This document shows, in pieces, positions 9,385 to 19,392 of a DNA stretch of 34,658 nt. How positions within the stretch are numbered: position 1 is the first letter of the stretch; each line of letters begins with the position of its first letter. Source of the DNA: Acanthaster planci (lineage: Eukaryota; Echinodermata; Asteroidea; Valvatida; Acanthasteridae); the NCBI RefSeq assembly GCF_001949145.1, contig NW_019091483.1, positions 782,828-817,485 on the forward strand, given 5' to 3'. The position numbers and the translations under genes are program-made. The notes beneath the pieces were generated by a model, which was not told the origin of the DNA, searched no databases, and was given only the letters and a program-made list of their open reading frames with translations.

Positions 9385-10995
9385 TCCAGTGAATATTTTA
9401 AAGAGCGAATGAATTTTATATATGCAAAGTAATCTCTTGGATTGAATGAATGAACTTTTAAACTTCGAAATTCTTTAAATATATAACAAAAAATTACAAT
9501 GTTAACATTTTGTCGAAATTTAGACATTTTTTACAAGGTAATGGCTTATTTATTTACGGAAAATCTCACTTTATCCGAATTAAGAAGTCATCTGAATTGA
9601 GAAATTATCTGATCTGAGAAAGCATCTAAATAGAGAAATCATCCGAAGCCGCGTATTAAAAGTATTAGACGATATTCTGCAAAAGCCTCATAGTGCTTTA
9701 AGTATAGTTTTTGAAAAAGATGAGCACATTTTTCCAGGATTGTTTTCACTATGTTTTCACAAGTTGCTTTTATTCGTGGTTGCTTATTAATTTTTTTTAT
9801 TTATGTTAATTTTGATGCTCTCTCCTTTAGGATGGCGTGAGATTGAGATTTTGTGTAAAATACGTGCACCGAATAGCTGCTTTACGCTGAAAAAGTGTTC
9901 CAATTTTCAAAACGTGTTCAGTCTGTTCTGTACAAAATATTTTATTTCAATCTGAAAAAAAGTAAGACTTTAAAACTTCGTTCCACTCATTTTATTGGAC
10001 TTTGAAAAAATTTACTTTCTTTTAAAATTCCTTGGAATCTAGAAAATACGCTGCGTCAATGAAAATTTATCTACTCTTTAAAACTTCATTCGAATCTTTA
10101 AAAAATGTATTAAATCCTTAAACTTTCGTTCTGCTTTCAAAGAATATACTCCAAACTGTCCGGGTTACATTGATCGAAGTACTCCCCAATTACGAAGAAA
10201 AACTAGGGTCGAAAAAATTGGAATATGTTTTGATAAATTGAAAACATTTTCAAATTGAACGTGCTTTAAAGTGAATGTCATTTCTAAAAATTCGTATTAG
10301 GTTCGTTTTTAAATAAAATTAGTATTCGTATCCGAATAGATTTCTCAAAAGCAGAAAGAAATTTGAAGGATCTAATACACTTTTTTCAAGATTCGAATGA
10401 AGTTTTAAAGAGTGGATGAATTTTCATTGACGCAGCGTATTTTTTTAGATTCCAAGGAATTTTCAAACAACGTAAATTTTTATAAAGCCAAAAGTTTTCA
10501 AGATTGGAATGAAGTTTTAAAGCCCAAACTTTTTTTCAGATCGTAATAAAATATTTGTTCAGATAGACTGAACTGACTAAAGCAGCTATTAGGTGCACGT
10601 ATTTTCTCAAAATCTCATGCAATCCTAAATGAGACGCATCCAATTAAACTAAATCCAAATTAATAAGCAACCACGGATAAAAGCATCTTGTGAAAACTTC
10701 GTTTAGACAACCTTCGAAAATTATGCTTCACCTTTCGAAAAATTATGCTTGACGCACTATGAGGCTTTCGCATAATACCGTCTAAAAGATCGAATACTTT
10801 TGTACGCCGTTTTGGATTCGTTCGCAATTTGGATGCTTTGTCGGATCAGATAATTTCTAAATTCCGACGATTTCGACAAAAAGTTTCCATTGAAAAGGTT
10901 TTGTGCCATTTTTTTAAGAATAAATTTCATTCAATCCTAGAGATTACGTTGCGTATATAAAAATTCATTCGCTCTTTAAAAATTCACTCGATGAA
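9385..10995. mobile_element. Large foldback element (imperfect inverted repeat, arms ~650-750 bp)
   Basis: The left arm ~9385-10140 reads as the reverse complement of the right arm ~10345-10995. Paired landmarks: 9402-9410 with 10967-10975 (AGAGCGAAT), 9686-9696 with 10754-10764 (CCTCATAGTGC), and 10051-10065 with 10421-10435 (CTGCGTCAATGAAAA). TTGCTTATTAATTT and ACGTGCACC-AATAGCTGCTTTA also pair. Identity looks near 80%, with indels, around a spacer of roughly 200 bases. A motif of ~75 bases containing TTTTAAAGAG and GATTCCAA also occurs in both orientations inside one arm, so the palindrome is nested. There is no open frame of note. A non-autonomous foldback DNA transposon is most likely; if transcribed it would form a long hairpin RNA. 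Confidence 0.85.
9577..9650 (+). repeat. 17-19 bp minisatellite within the foldback left arm
   Basis: Four degenerate copies of a GAATTGAGAAATCATCT-like unit in a row. The right arm retains only about two of them, so copy number has changed since the arms formed. Confidence 0.6.
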
Positions 10996-11604
10996 ATGAG
11001 ATACGATTTTGTTCAGTTTTTGAAAAATATCATATCCTAAACTTCTAAAATACGAGCTTTTAAAAAATGAAAACACATTAAATTTAAAGCTAAAATGCAA
11101 TCAATTTAACAAAAACATGTTCCAATTTTTTTTACCCTTATTCTACTTTGTAGTGGATGGCGTACTCCGACCGGTATACCTCAGACAGTTCAAAAAATTC
11201 TTGGTGCAGACGCAGCCAGAAATGCCCGAATATTAACGATACCATCCGAATGGTTTTTTCCTCTCCCCTTTCATTTGGCTACCAATTTCAATCTTTGTAA
11301 CAATTTTACAGTTTTGAGGAGCATTAAAGAAAAGTGTTGACGTTAAACGGAATTTAATACGAACAGCAAAGTTCAGAATGGTTCGACTATTCCCGGGAAT
11401 ATGGGGGAGTGTTGATCACGTAGACATTGGGTGATACAGGACCCTTGATAAGAAGAGTAGTTGGAATCATTGGGTCTTAATATGCAGCGAGTTGAACTGG
11501 TTTTAGCTAACTCGCCGCGGCGAGAAAAAATGTTTTTGCAAGTGGCCCTTCCGTATAACCGCGGTACCCGGTGCTCATTATACTTGAAGGGACCAGCCCA
11601 CCCG
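10996..11604. other. Unassigned non-coding stretch with a 14-base perfect palindrome
   Basis: No gene is supported. The sequence turns from AT-rich to more GC-rich after 11370. CTCGCCGCGGCGAG at 11511-11524 is a perfect palindrome. The local GC-rich patch to 11670 may be one inserted element ending in the tRNA-like segment. Confidence 0.4.
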
Positions 11605-11607
11605 AGC

Positions 11608-11670
11608 AAGCGTGGTGATCAAGTGATAAGACGTCTCCACTGGAAAGGAGATCATAGGTTCCAGTCCTGA
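11608..11670 (+). repeat. tRNA-like SINE head (candidate)
   Basis: A-box-like TGGTGATCAAGTGA near 11613 is followed by a stem-loop TCTCC-ACTGGAAA-GGAGA. Next comes a B-box-like GGTTCCAGTCC at 11657-11667 flanked by AGG/CCT pairing. The spacing resembles a tRNA, with a GGA (Ser-like) anticodon position. The B box has C where functional tRNAs have G, the loop is one base too long and no 7-bp acceptor stem closes. I therefore read it as a tRNA-derived SINE remnant and not a tRNA gene. Confidence 0.4.
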
Positions 11671-11954
11671 GGTGATTTTTCACAAGCCTTCAGGTAACAC
11701 TTCGTGGGCCTACACAGTATTATGTCAACGAAAGGCAAAGCACCTAAAATGAAACATCATTTTAACACTTTCTGAGCAGAAAAGGGAGTAATTGATTAGT
11801 AAATGGGTGCAACCTTTGTTAATCATTGGACAGTACGGCACAAAATTGAAAGGGTTGTCCTAATAAAAAAGGAATTTACAACAGTGAAAAGCGGCCCATC
11901 TTTAATTAAGATTCTTAGGCAACATTCCCATTAAATCACGGAATGCATGTTTGG

Positions 11955-12070
11955 GCCTTTTTCAACCCATTGCCAATTCGGAGAAATAATCTACAGCAAT
12001 ATATTTGACCAGGTTGGACTTAAAAAAGCTTGATGTCCTTATGTTTCATTATGTCACACACTTTAGTTTT
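11955..12070 (+). repeat. Cassette anchor shared with 31400-31520
   Basis: Shared words: CAACC-AT-CCAATTC, ATTTGACCAGGTT and ATGTTTCAT-ATGT, followed by TTTAGTT. Together with the anchor at 8600 it brackets a region of ~3.2 kb here that corresponds to only ~0.4 kb in the other spacer. Confidence 0.5.
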
Positions 12071-12270
12071 TAGTTAGCTCAATTAGAGCATTTATGGTTG
12101 AGTGCCCTAAATTCGCGCATACAAATACTCGCACATCTAACTTTCTCGTCGTGAAACCCTTAAACGAAATTATGCACTGACGTGAACTATCGATGATCGA
12201 TAGCCTTTTTCGCATTTTTTGCGGCTATGCAAATTAAAGACTTTTCCGGTGCAGTGTTCTCCACGGGCTG

Positions 12271-12830
12271 TTTTAGCAGGGCGGACCGCCCTGCCAAAAT
12301 TTTGGGCCGCCCCGCTAACATTTTGCCGCCCTGCTAAAATTTGTGCCACCCTGCTATTTTTTTGATTAGCGTATTTTCCCCCAAATGTCTACTTTCTCAA
12401 GATCTTAATAAAAAGGGGTTTACCGCAGTTTGTAGATCGACGCTTATGACGTACTAAGGTGTACTGACAATGGTGATCGTTGGCTTTCGCCATCGAATAT
12501 TTCGATGAAGAAACTCCTCCTGAAGCATATCCTAGCCAATATTTCACGTTGTAAATGCAATCAGGTTTGGGGACAAATTACAGACGAAAGTGGACTGGAA
12601 ATTGCCCCAGAATGCACCACAGAGCATCTGGAATCCAAAATTTCCAGGGCCCCGGACCCAGCGCCGTTCAGGGCTTCGCGCTTTGCGCTCTCAATTTTGT
12701 CTACCACCCCGCCAAATTTTCCGGCCGTCGAGAACGCTGCTGTGAAAATTCGGAAAAAACGTCAGGAGAGCATACAGTTTTACTTTACACTCTAGAAATA
12801 CCAAATGTTCGCTCAAGATTGGCGTAGGAC
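12271..12830 (+). mobile_element. GC-rich inserted element with short CCGCCCTGC-type repeats (candidate)
   Basis: It starts with the near-perfect hairpin GCAGGGCGGACCGCCCTGC (12277-12295). About four ~20-25 base repeats of GCCGCCCTGCTAAAATTT follow to 12365. A related motif, CCACCCCGCCAAATTTTCCG, recurs at ~12704-12723. In between lies a GC-rich stretch (12600-12700) unlike the AT-rich surroundings. A 96-codon frame (12505-12795) overlaps this but has no recognisable domain. An unclassified non-autonomous transposon is my inference. Confidence 0.45.
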
Positions 12831-13548
12831 GTCCAGTACAGACACTAAATGACTCTTCGATCGACGTTCACAGGCTATTTAGGGCGTCATCAAATATGGA
12901 GCCTGATACGCACCTTATAGACTAATCCGATTGGACGCAATAACTGCGATGGCACGGCACTCATATGCACATTCTTCAGCTGCATTTGGCAATTCACGAC
13001 ACATATTGGTCGAAGAGTTACGTAACGCGCGCGTATCACCTGTCCACTAGCGTTGTACCACCGCAGTAATGGCGTCTAATTCTGGTTGTCGAATACCACT
13101 CTACATGTATTGTGAGATTTTCGTTGCTGACAACAGGCGCAGATCCGACGACACTGTTTTGTATGGCTTTTTTCAGAAGTACACGTAGAATGAGAAATTC
13201 TATTCATACCATCCACATCAATTACTCAAATCAGTGCTCATTATGATTCATTTGAAAAAAAATCCACGCCTCACTGCAACTTGAAATGAAATTTTCGAAA
13301 AGGGAGGGAGGACGAGAAAGAGGAAGTGCTGGAAAGTCAAAATATGGCGAGTGAATTTTTTCCCAACCACATCACAATGCTAAAAAATTAGCCATCATTC
13401 AAGAGACACCAACTGGCAGCTTTTTAATAGTAGGGAATCACCGATAACCCAATGAAATGACGTTTGCAAATGTTTGTGCGCGAATTATTATGACGTAGGC
13501 TAAGGTTTACTACAGCCGATCCGACTTGTTTGCGGACGTCGGTGTTCT

Positions 13549-13564
13549 TGTCGCTTCGGCGACA
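13549..13564 (+). other. Perfect 6-bp hairpin with TTCG loop
   Basis: TGTCGC-TTCG-GCGACA is a self-complementary stem with an extra-stable tetraloop. It lies in a small GC-rich patch and has no attached gene, so it may be chance. Confidence 0.3.
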
Positions 13565-13689
13565 TCCGTGTTTTTAGATATATTCCGCATAGGATTTTAC
13601 TCAAACTTTCAAAATTCAGTTTATTTAACGACAATTTTTGTAGACCAATGTGCGCAAACGACGGTTGGTAATTCGTGGATAACCCACGG

Positions 13690-15480
13690 TGGGAAATTAA
13701 GCTAAATGGGCCCCCATGACCGAAAGTTCTAAACGTGTGCTTTTGATACGGATAATGGAAAATGTCTTATACAAAATTTCATTTGGGTCGTAGTTAGTAT
13801 AGGAATACAAAATGCGTGCCATCGAAGCAAATACTGCAAGTGATGAACACGGGGCTTTAAGCTCCATTTCACCATTTTGCGAGACAACCTAGTGAAAGTT
13901 AGCATAATACTACAGATACATCAGACCATTGTGCACATGTAGCGTATCAGAAGATAAACATATCATGTCGCACATGTGCACAAATACAAGGTCAGTAACA
14001 TTCTTTTAGGAATAAAAATAAGTACGCAAGTACTGCAGTGCAAAATTCAATGTAGGTTAGTTCTTTACTTACCGTACCTTCCGTCACACCAAAAATGTTG
14101 ATAATGTGTGCATAATCATTTCGGAAATTGATAGGGTGTATTACGTTCCATATGTACTTGGGGACATACCTGTGCAAACCTACATACAATGTTTGCTTAA
14201 TAGTGAAGAACATGTAAATGAGATTTCAATGCCTCCTAACCTAAAAACAGAACTATAATGGTACCTTCCGTGTAGTCTTCAAAATATTGCACTGACAATC
14301 CCATACGTTTTGGTAGTTATTGTGATAGGTGTTTCAAAGGGAGGGTTATAGAATGTTTACAGCAACTGTACTGTTATCGTGCTGTTTTGTCTATTGAAAA
14401 ACAGCAAAAACAGCTTAGTGTAAAGGAAAGATGCAACTAAAAAGCCTTCCCTCAAGAACTGCAAGAACTTTGATAAGCATTCATGGAAAGAAACAACTGT
14501 GCAGTGGAAAAGAAGTGAATATGGAGTGAAGCACGTGCGAGGAAATAATGTGTCTATTGCAGCACAACTGAAGTAACACAATACCACCTACAACAGTGTA
14601 ATAACAAAGAAAAGACACACATAGATATCTCAAACTCCTAATTTAAATTGATATCCTAGGACTATTTTACGTAATGGAATATAGGCGAGACATTTTCTTC
14701 CTATACACTCCCTTCTCCCTAAAACTGAATTAACCCTATCAATACAGCGATATATACGGATGAAATCAACATCAATGCACAGACCTTTCACACAAACAAC
14801 CATACCAAATACACTTAAAACGATCACATATACAGACAAAACAAATATTTTACGCAAATGACCAGTTACAATTGTGGTTTAAAGAGGTCACAAGAGTGCA
14901 GATTATGCCCAAGAACTGAAAATATTAATGGGTTATTACAAGTAACAGAGGCCCGACTACCAAACACAAGGGTGGATCAATAACTGAATTTCGGGGATGG
15001 GACAGCCAAACTTGTTTTTGGGAGCCCAGAAAATATCTCAAGTAACCTCTCATTCCCTCCCTCAGGGTGAGGATTTATTGTCAGGCTTTTTACATGCTTA
15101 TGGAACGAATAAATATAAAATAGACCCGACCTTCCCATAAAGAAATTGGCTCCTCTACTTGAATAAAAGGGGCTACTGAGATGTATAGCATCCCTGGATC
15201 CACCCTTGGCCAAATAAAGCATTATAATCATTAAGATATGTGCAGAGAAAGTAGAACTTTTAAAATCTTAAAGGGTTCTCACACCAATCATACAATAGCT
15301 TTCAGATAGCTTTTGAAGGTTAGAAATAAATAATTCTAATGGGCTCTCGATTTCATTTTCAATAATAATTCAAGAAAACAATTCTTAAAACAATTTGTGA
15401 AGATCAACATTGATTCGTGTATTTAGAAAGCTTCACACCTGAATGACACTTCCACACAATACCACACAACACAGAAGAGT
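13690..15480. repeat. Exon-flanking block duplicated at 31610-33780
   Basis: Long colinear similarity: TGACCGAAAG near 13717 and 31620, the GTAGC-TATCAGAAGA string, CTGCAG-GCAA-TTCAATGT at 14030, TGATAGGGTGTA at 14130 and 32225, AACTGCAAGAA with TCATGGAAAGAAAC at 14460, TAACCCTATCAATAC at 14731 and 32915, and CTCCCTGGATCCA-CCTTA-type text at 15190 and 33540. It lies on the donor side of the exons. With the acceptor-side block it shows duplication of exon plus flanks. A minus frame of 73 codons (13992-14213) is partly preserved in the copy (FGVT-G pattern), but neither copy has both splice sites. Confidence 0.7.
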
Positions 15481-15541
15481 TTCTAAGATTTCAATGACAA
15501 AACATCAAGCAATTTCACACAAAAATCTAAGAAAAACAAAC

Positions 15542-18106
15542 CTGTTGAAACAGAAGGGGTTGAAACACCAATAGTAGTTTTCTCAATGGCTGTTGTTGTT
15601 GGGAATCCTCCAGAGGTTGTTTGCGTCTCTGTAGTGCTGAAATCTCCTGCAGTAGTCTCTACCACTGTTGGTTCAACAGCTGCAGTAGTTCGTTTGACTG
15701 TGGTTGTTTGGGTCTCTGTTGTGACATCAGCCACAGTTGTCTCTGCTACTAAAGATGTCACAGCAGCTGGAGTACTTGGTTGTGCTGTGGTTGTTTGTGT
15801 ATCCGCTGTGGTGACATCAGCCATAGTTGTCTTCACCACGGTTCTTGTCTCACCAACTACAGTTGTTTCTTGAGATGTGGTTGTTTGTGTCTCCGTTGAG
15901 GGGACATCACTTGGAGTTGTCTCTAACAGTGTTGTCACAGCAGCTGTACTACTTCGTTCTGCTTCTGTTGGAGTATCAGCCAGGGTTGTTGTCTCAGCCA
16001 CTACAGTTGTTGCTGTCTCAGCAGTAGTGACAATAGCAACTAAAACTGTCCTTGCCTCAGAAACAGCAGTAGTAGGTTGAAAAATGGTCGTTTGTGTCTC
16101 AGTAATAGAAACATCAGCNNNNNNNNNNNNNNNNNNNNNNNNNNNNNNNNNNNNNNNNNNNNNNNNNNNNNNNNNNNNNNNNNNNNNNNNNNNNNNNNNN
16201 NNNNNNNNNNNNNNNNNNNNNNNNNNNNNNNNNNNNNNNNNNNNNNNNNNNNNNNNNNNNNNNNNNNNNNNNNNNNNNNNNNNNNNNNNNNNNNNNNNNN
16301 NNNNNNNNNNNNNNNNNNNNNNNNNNNNNNNNNNNNNNNNNNNNNNNNNNNNNNNNNNNNNNNNNNNNNNNNNNNNNNNNNNNNNNNNNNNNNNNNNNNN
16401 NNNNNNNNNNNNNNNNNNNNNNNNNNNNNNNNNNNNNNNNNNNNNNNNNNNNNNNNNNNNNNNNNNNNNNNNNNNNNNNNNNNNNNNNNNNNNNNNNNNN
16501 NNNNNNNNNNNNNNNNNNNNNNNNNNNNNNNNNNNNNNNNNNNNNNNNNNNNNNNNNNNNNNNNNNNNNNNNNNNNNNNNNNNNNNNNNNNNNNNNNNNN
16601 NNNNNNNNNNNNNNNNNNNNNNNNNNNNNNNNNNNNNNNNNNNNNGTTGGCCAGTGGTTGTTTGGGTGTCTTTAGTAGTGACATCAGCCAAACCTGTCTG
16701 TACCACGGTTGTTGTCTCACCTACTACACTTGTTGTTTCGGCGGTGGTTGTCCGTGTCTCTATTGTTGTGACATCGGCCATCGTTGTCTCAACAGCTGAA
16801 GTAGTAGGTTGAGAAGATGTTGTTGCTGTCTCTGTGGTAGTGACATCACCCAAAGTTGACTCTACAAGTGTTGTCACAGGAGATGCACTACTTGGTTCCG
16901 GCGTACTTGTTTGTGTCTCCTTTGTAGTTACATCAGTCAAAGTTGTGTCTACCACTGTTGTATCAGCAGCTGCAGTAGTTGGTTGAAAAGTGGTCGTTTG
17001 TGTCTCAGTAGTAGAGACATCAGCCACGGTTGTCTCTGCCAGAGAGGTTGTCTCAACAAACTCACTTGTTAGTTGGGCAGTGGTTTTTTGGGTGTCTTTA
17101 GTAGTGACATCAGCCAAACTTGTCTGAACCACAGTTGTTGTCTCACCTACTACACTTGTTTGTTCGGCAGTCATTGTCTGTGTTTCTGTTGTTGTGACAT
17201 CAGCCACCGTTGTCTCTACTACTCTAGTTGTCTCAAAAGATGCAGTAGTCGGTTGAGAAAATGTTGTTCCTGTCTCAGTAGTGGTGACATCACCCAAAGT
17301 TGTCTCTACAAGTGTTGTCACAGCAGCTGTACTACTTGGTTCTACTTTACTTGTTTGTGTCTCCTCGGTAGTTTCATCAGTCAAAGTTGTCTCCCCCACT
17401 GTTGTGTCAGCAGCTGCAGTAGTTCGTTGAGAAGTGGTCGTTTGTGTCTCAGTAGTAGAGACATCAGCAACAGCTGTCGCTGCAAGAGAGGTCGTCTCAA
17501 CAACCTCACTTGTTAGTTGGCCAGTGGTTGTTTGGGTGTCTTTAGTAGTGACATCAGCCAAACTTGTCTGTACCACGGTTGTTCTCTCACCGACTACACT
17601 TGTTGGTTCGGCAGTGCTTGTCTGTGTCTCTATTGCTGTGACATCGGCCATCGTTGTCTCAACAGCTGCAGTAGTAGGTTGAGAAGATGTTGTTGCTGTC
17701 TCTGTGGTAGTGACATCACCCAAAGTTGACTCTACAAGTGTTGTCACAGGAGATGCACTACTTGGTTCCGATGTACTTGTTTGTGTCTCCTTTGTAGTTA
17801 CATCAGTCAAAGTTGTCTCTACCACTGTTGTATCAGCAGCTGCAGTAGTTGGTTGAGAAGTGGTCCTTTGTGTCTCAGTAGTAGAAACATCAGCCAAGGT
17901 TGTCTCTTCCAGAGAGGTTGTCTCAACAACCTCACTTGTTAGTTGGGCAGTGGTTGTTTGGGTGTCTTTAGTAGTGACATCAGCCAAACTTGTCTGTACC
18001 ATGGTTGTTCTCTCACCTACTACAGTTGTTGGTTCGGCCGTCGTCTTTGTTTCTGTTGCTGTGGCTTCGGCCACCGTTGTCTCTCGTGATGCTTGGGTAG
18101 AGTGTC
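15542..18106 (-). CDS. Thr-rich mucin-like repeat exon (complete apart from an assembly gap)
   Basis: A phase-1 symmetrical exon of 2565 bases (about 855 codons, ~176 of them masked by the gap). The acceptor is GATTCTTTTCTTTCAG before GACACTCTAC at 18106; the donor is TCAACAG then GTTTGT at 15542/15541. The product opens GHSTQASRETTV and closes with IGVSTPSVSTG. It is built of ~29-30 residue units of five types, recognisable by ADVTTKDTQTTT-QLTSE, ADVSTTETQTTT-QPTTAAAD, TDVTTKETQTS-EPSS, GDVTTTETATTSSQPTT and ADVTxIETQT-AEPTSVVGE. Thr is ~40% and acidic residues ~15%, with no Cys and few Lys/Arg. A secreted or membrane-attached O-glycosylated stalk is inferred from composition alone. The last units, next to the donor, are more divergent than the upstream array, as expected where homogenisation stops. 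Confidence 0.85.
16119..16645. other. Assembly gap (527 N) inside the coding repeat
   Basis: A run of 527 unknown bases inside the exon. Frame is kept across it, because the flanking codons plus gap span 528 bases. Aligning the flanks to the neighbouring block predicts the missing part should exceed a known spacing by about 426 or 444 bases. The observed excess is 480, so the gap size is probably an estimate. Confidence 0.95.
16646..18085 (-). repeat. Higher-order coding tandem array (426/444 bp blocks, 870 bp dimer)
   Basis: The word TTGG(G/C)CAGTGG followed by TTTGGGTGTCTTTAGTAGTG begins at 16647, 17073, 17517 and 17943, spacings of 426, 444 and 426 bases. Each block has five ~87-90 base units. 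The 444 form has six extra codons (RVVETT-type) at one junction. Copies 870 bases apart are far more alike than neighbours: about 9 differences in ~273 bases between 16800-17072 and 17670-17942. Confidence 0.9.
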
Positions 18107-18194
18107 CTGAAAGAAAAGAATCCAGGTTTAAGGGTGAATCTTTCATCATCCAAAGTATCGTTTTGGTAGGTTTGAAGTTTATTTCACTGCTCAT
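18107..18194 (-). other. Conserved 88-base open leader before the acceptor of the middle exon
   Basis: ATG at 18194-18192 in GGACAAAATG opens MSSEINFKPTKTIL... and reads through the acceptor as FLSG. Same length and frame as 1847-1934, no indel, with both silent and replacement differences. Upstream, CTACCATCATCACCAAAA is also shared. It is either conserved intron end or a real start codon. Confidence 0.5.
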
Positions 18195-19040
18195 TTTGTC
18201 CTGGTTTTGGTGATGATGGTAGGGATCTCAACTTGTAATGGAATAATCGGTAACGTGCACGAGAAGTAAATTCGGCAATGGACACTTTTAGTGTGATTAA
18301 AAGCATGGTCTCTTTCGAGCACTTGCGCTAACTGTGGCTATTTACTGAAAAGTACCATTTTAGGCCTTTGAAGCAGTCAACTTTACTGGAATAAGAAATT
18401 GAGGGCAACAAAGATCATTGCTGCAGGCGTCAAGGTCTCACATTCTGTGATATTCCACATCTTTTACTTTTAGACGAATTGTGTGGTCATGCAGCGTTCA
18501 TGTTCCAATGCATCTATTTATGATTTGAAACAAAGCTTCCAGATATAGAATTTATAAACAACAGATATGTACATGTATGCCGTCATTACATAATGCCAAC
18601 CCTTAAAATGGCTTCTCCCTTTTATGCATACTTTCCGAATTCTGTCAAGCTTTTAGATCACGTTTTACAACCTGTACTCTCAAGAAACATCTCTTCCCCT
18701 GATATTAGCCAATTCGTCCCTTTCATCATCCCATTGTAAGAATAAAAATTCTTTGTCATTTGCTACAGTGAAAATACTATCATTATTAGCAAACTGTAAT
18801 TATTTTGCGAATAGAAAGTGAGAGTAAAGAAGAGAATAGTGCGTAATCATATTGCTATGCAAGGGAATCATGTAGCCATAGTGGCTTTTCACTGTGTTTC
18901 ACATCTACGAACTGGGCAGCGTATCCAACTTCTGGTGAGAAGGTAGCAAATTGAAAATCGAATATGGCTTCAGGCTTATTCAACATATGTTTTGGGGAGA
19001 AAAATATCCAAAGCCTGACTAACGGTCTCAACTCCTTTTT
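18195..19040. repeat. Exon-flanking block, copy of 1935-3500
   Basis: Counterpart of the block upstream of the left exon. It is shorter mainly because about 0.8 kb present at ~2480-3380 in the other copy is missing or unrecognisable here. Confidence 0.6.
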
Positions 19041-19392
19041 GTTATGTCATGATGTTGTTTTGTAGGAGAATTAGTGCTAATATTTGACGAAACATCATTA
19101 TTATTTGTTAAAACAATGTGTGGGACAAGTTGCCCCCTGCGGCACCCCCCATACGGAACTCTGCCTGATTTAATATCTCACTTAGTTGGAATACGAATTG
19201 GTTTTTCACTTCCTGTGCATTTTAGATGTATCTGCAGAGCCAGAGGACCTTTTCACATGTAACTCGGTGTTTTGAGTTATACTTGAAATACAGCGTCTTG
19301 TAAAGGAAATGGGATGATTTTCTTTAATGTACTTTTGTAAATGGTTGTAACCTGCTTATTAAATATTTCTTCTTTCTAATGACATCAAGACA

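Larger units (their letters stand above)
1847..15541 (-). other. Spacer between mucin-like exons, read as a 13.7 kb intron
   Basis: Donor side: GACTAC-free CAACAG followed by GTTTGT at 15541 downward. Acceptor side: TTTCTTTCAG at 1848-1847. Both ends are phase 1. Between them I find no convincing additional exon. Most open frames are short, and the longest one (7251-7679 minus, hydrophobic) is the reverse of an A-rich tract. The spacer holds dispersed repeats, a large foldback element and blocks colinear with the other spacer. If the exons belong to separate genes, this would instead contain intergenic DNA and promoters that I cannot recognise. Confidence 0.55.

Noticed and set aside
11608-11670. 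Functional tRNA-Ser gene
   Set aside because: The acceptor stem does not close, the anticodon loop is one base too long, the variable arm is too short for tRNA-Ser and the B box is altered.
12505-12795. 96-codon frame as a gene
   Set aside because: It spans a repeat-rich inserted element, has no recognised domain and a second frame is equally open.
17073-17516. Cys-rich plus-strand frame resembling a small cysteine-rich repeat protein
   Set aside because: Another shadow frame of the same repeat; the cysteines come from reading ACA/ACT-rich codons backwards out of frame.
16646-18085. Regularly spaced repeats resembling a CRISPR array
   Set aside because: The period is ~87-90 bases with no unique spacers, and the repeats are translated in one open frame.
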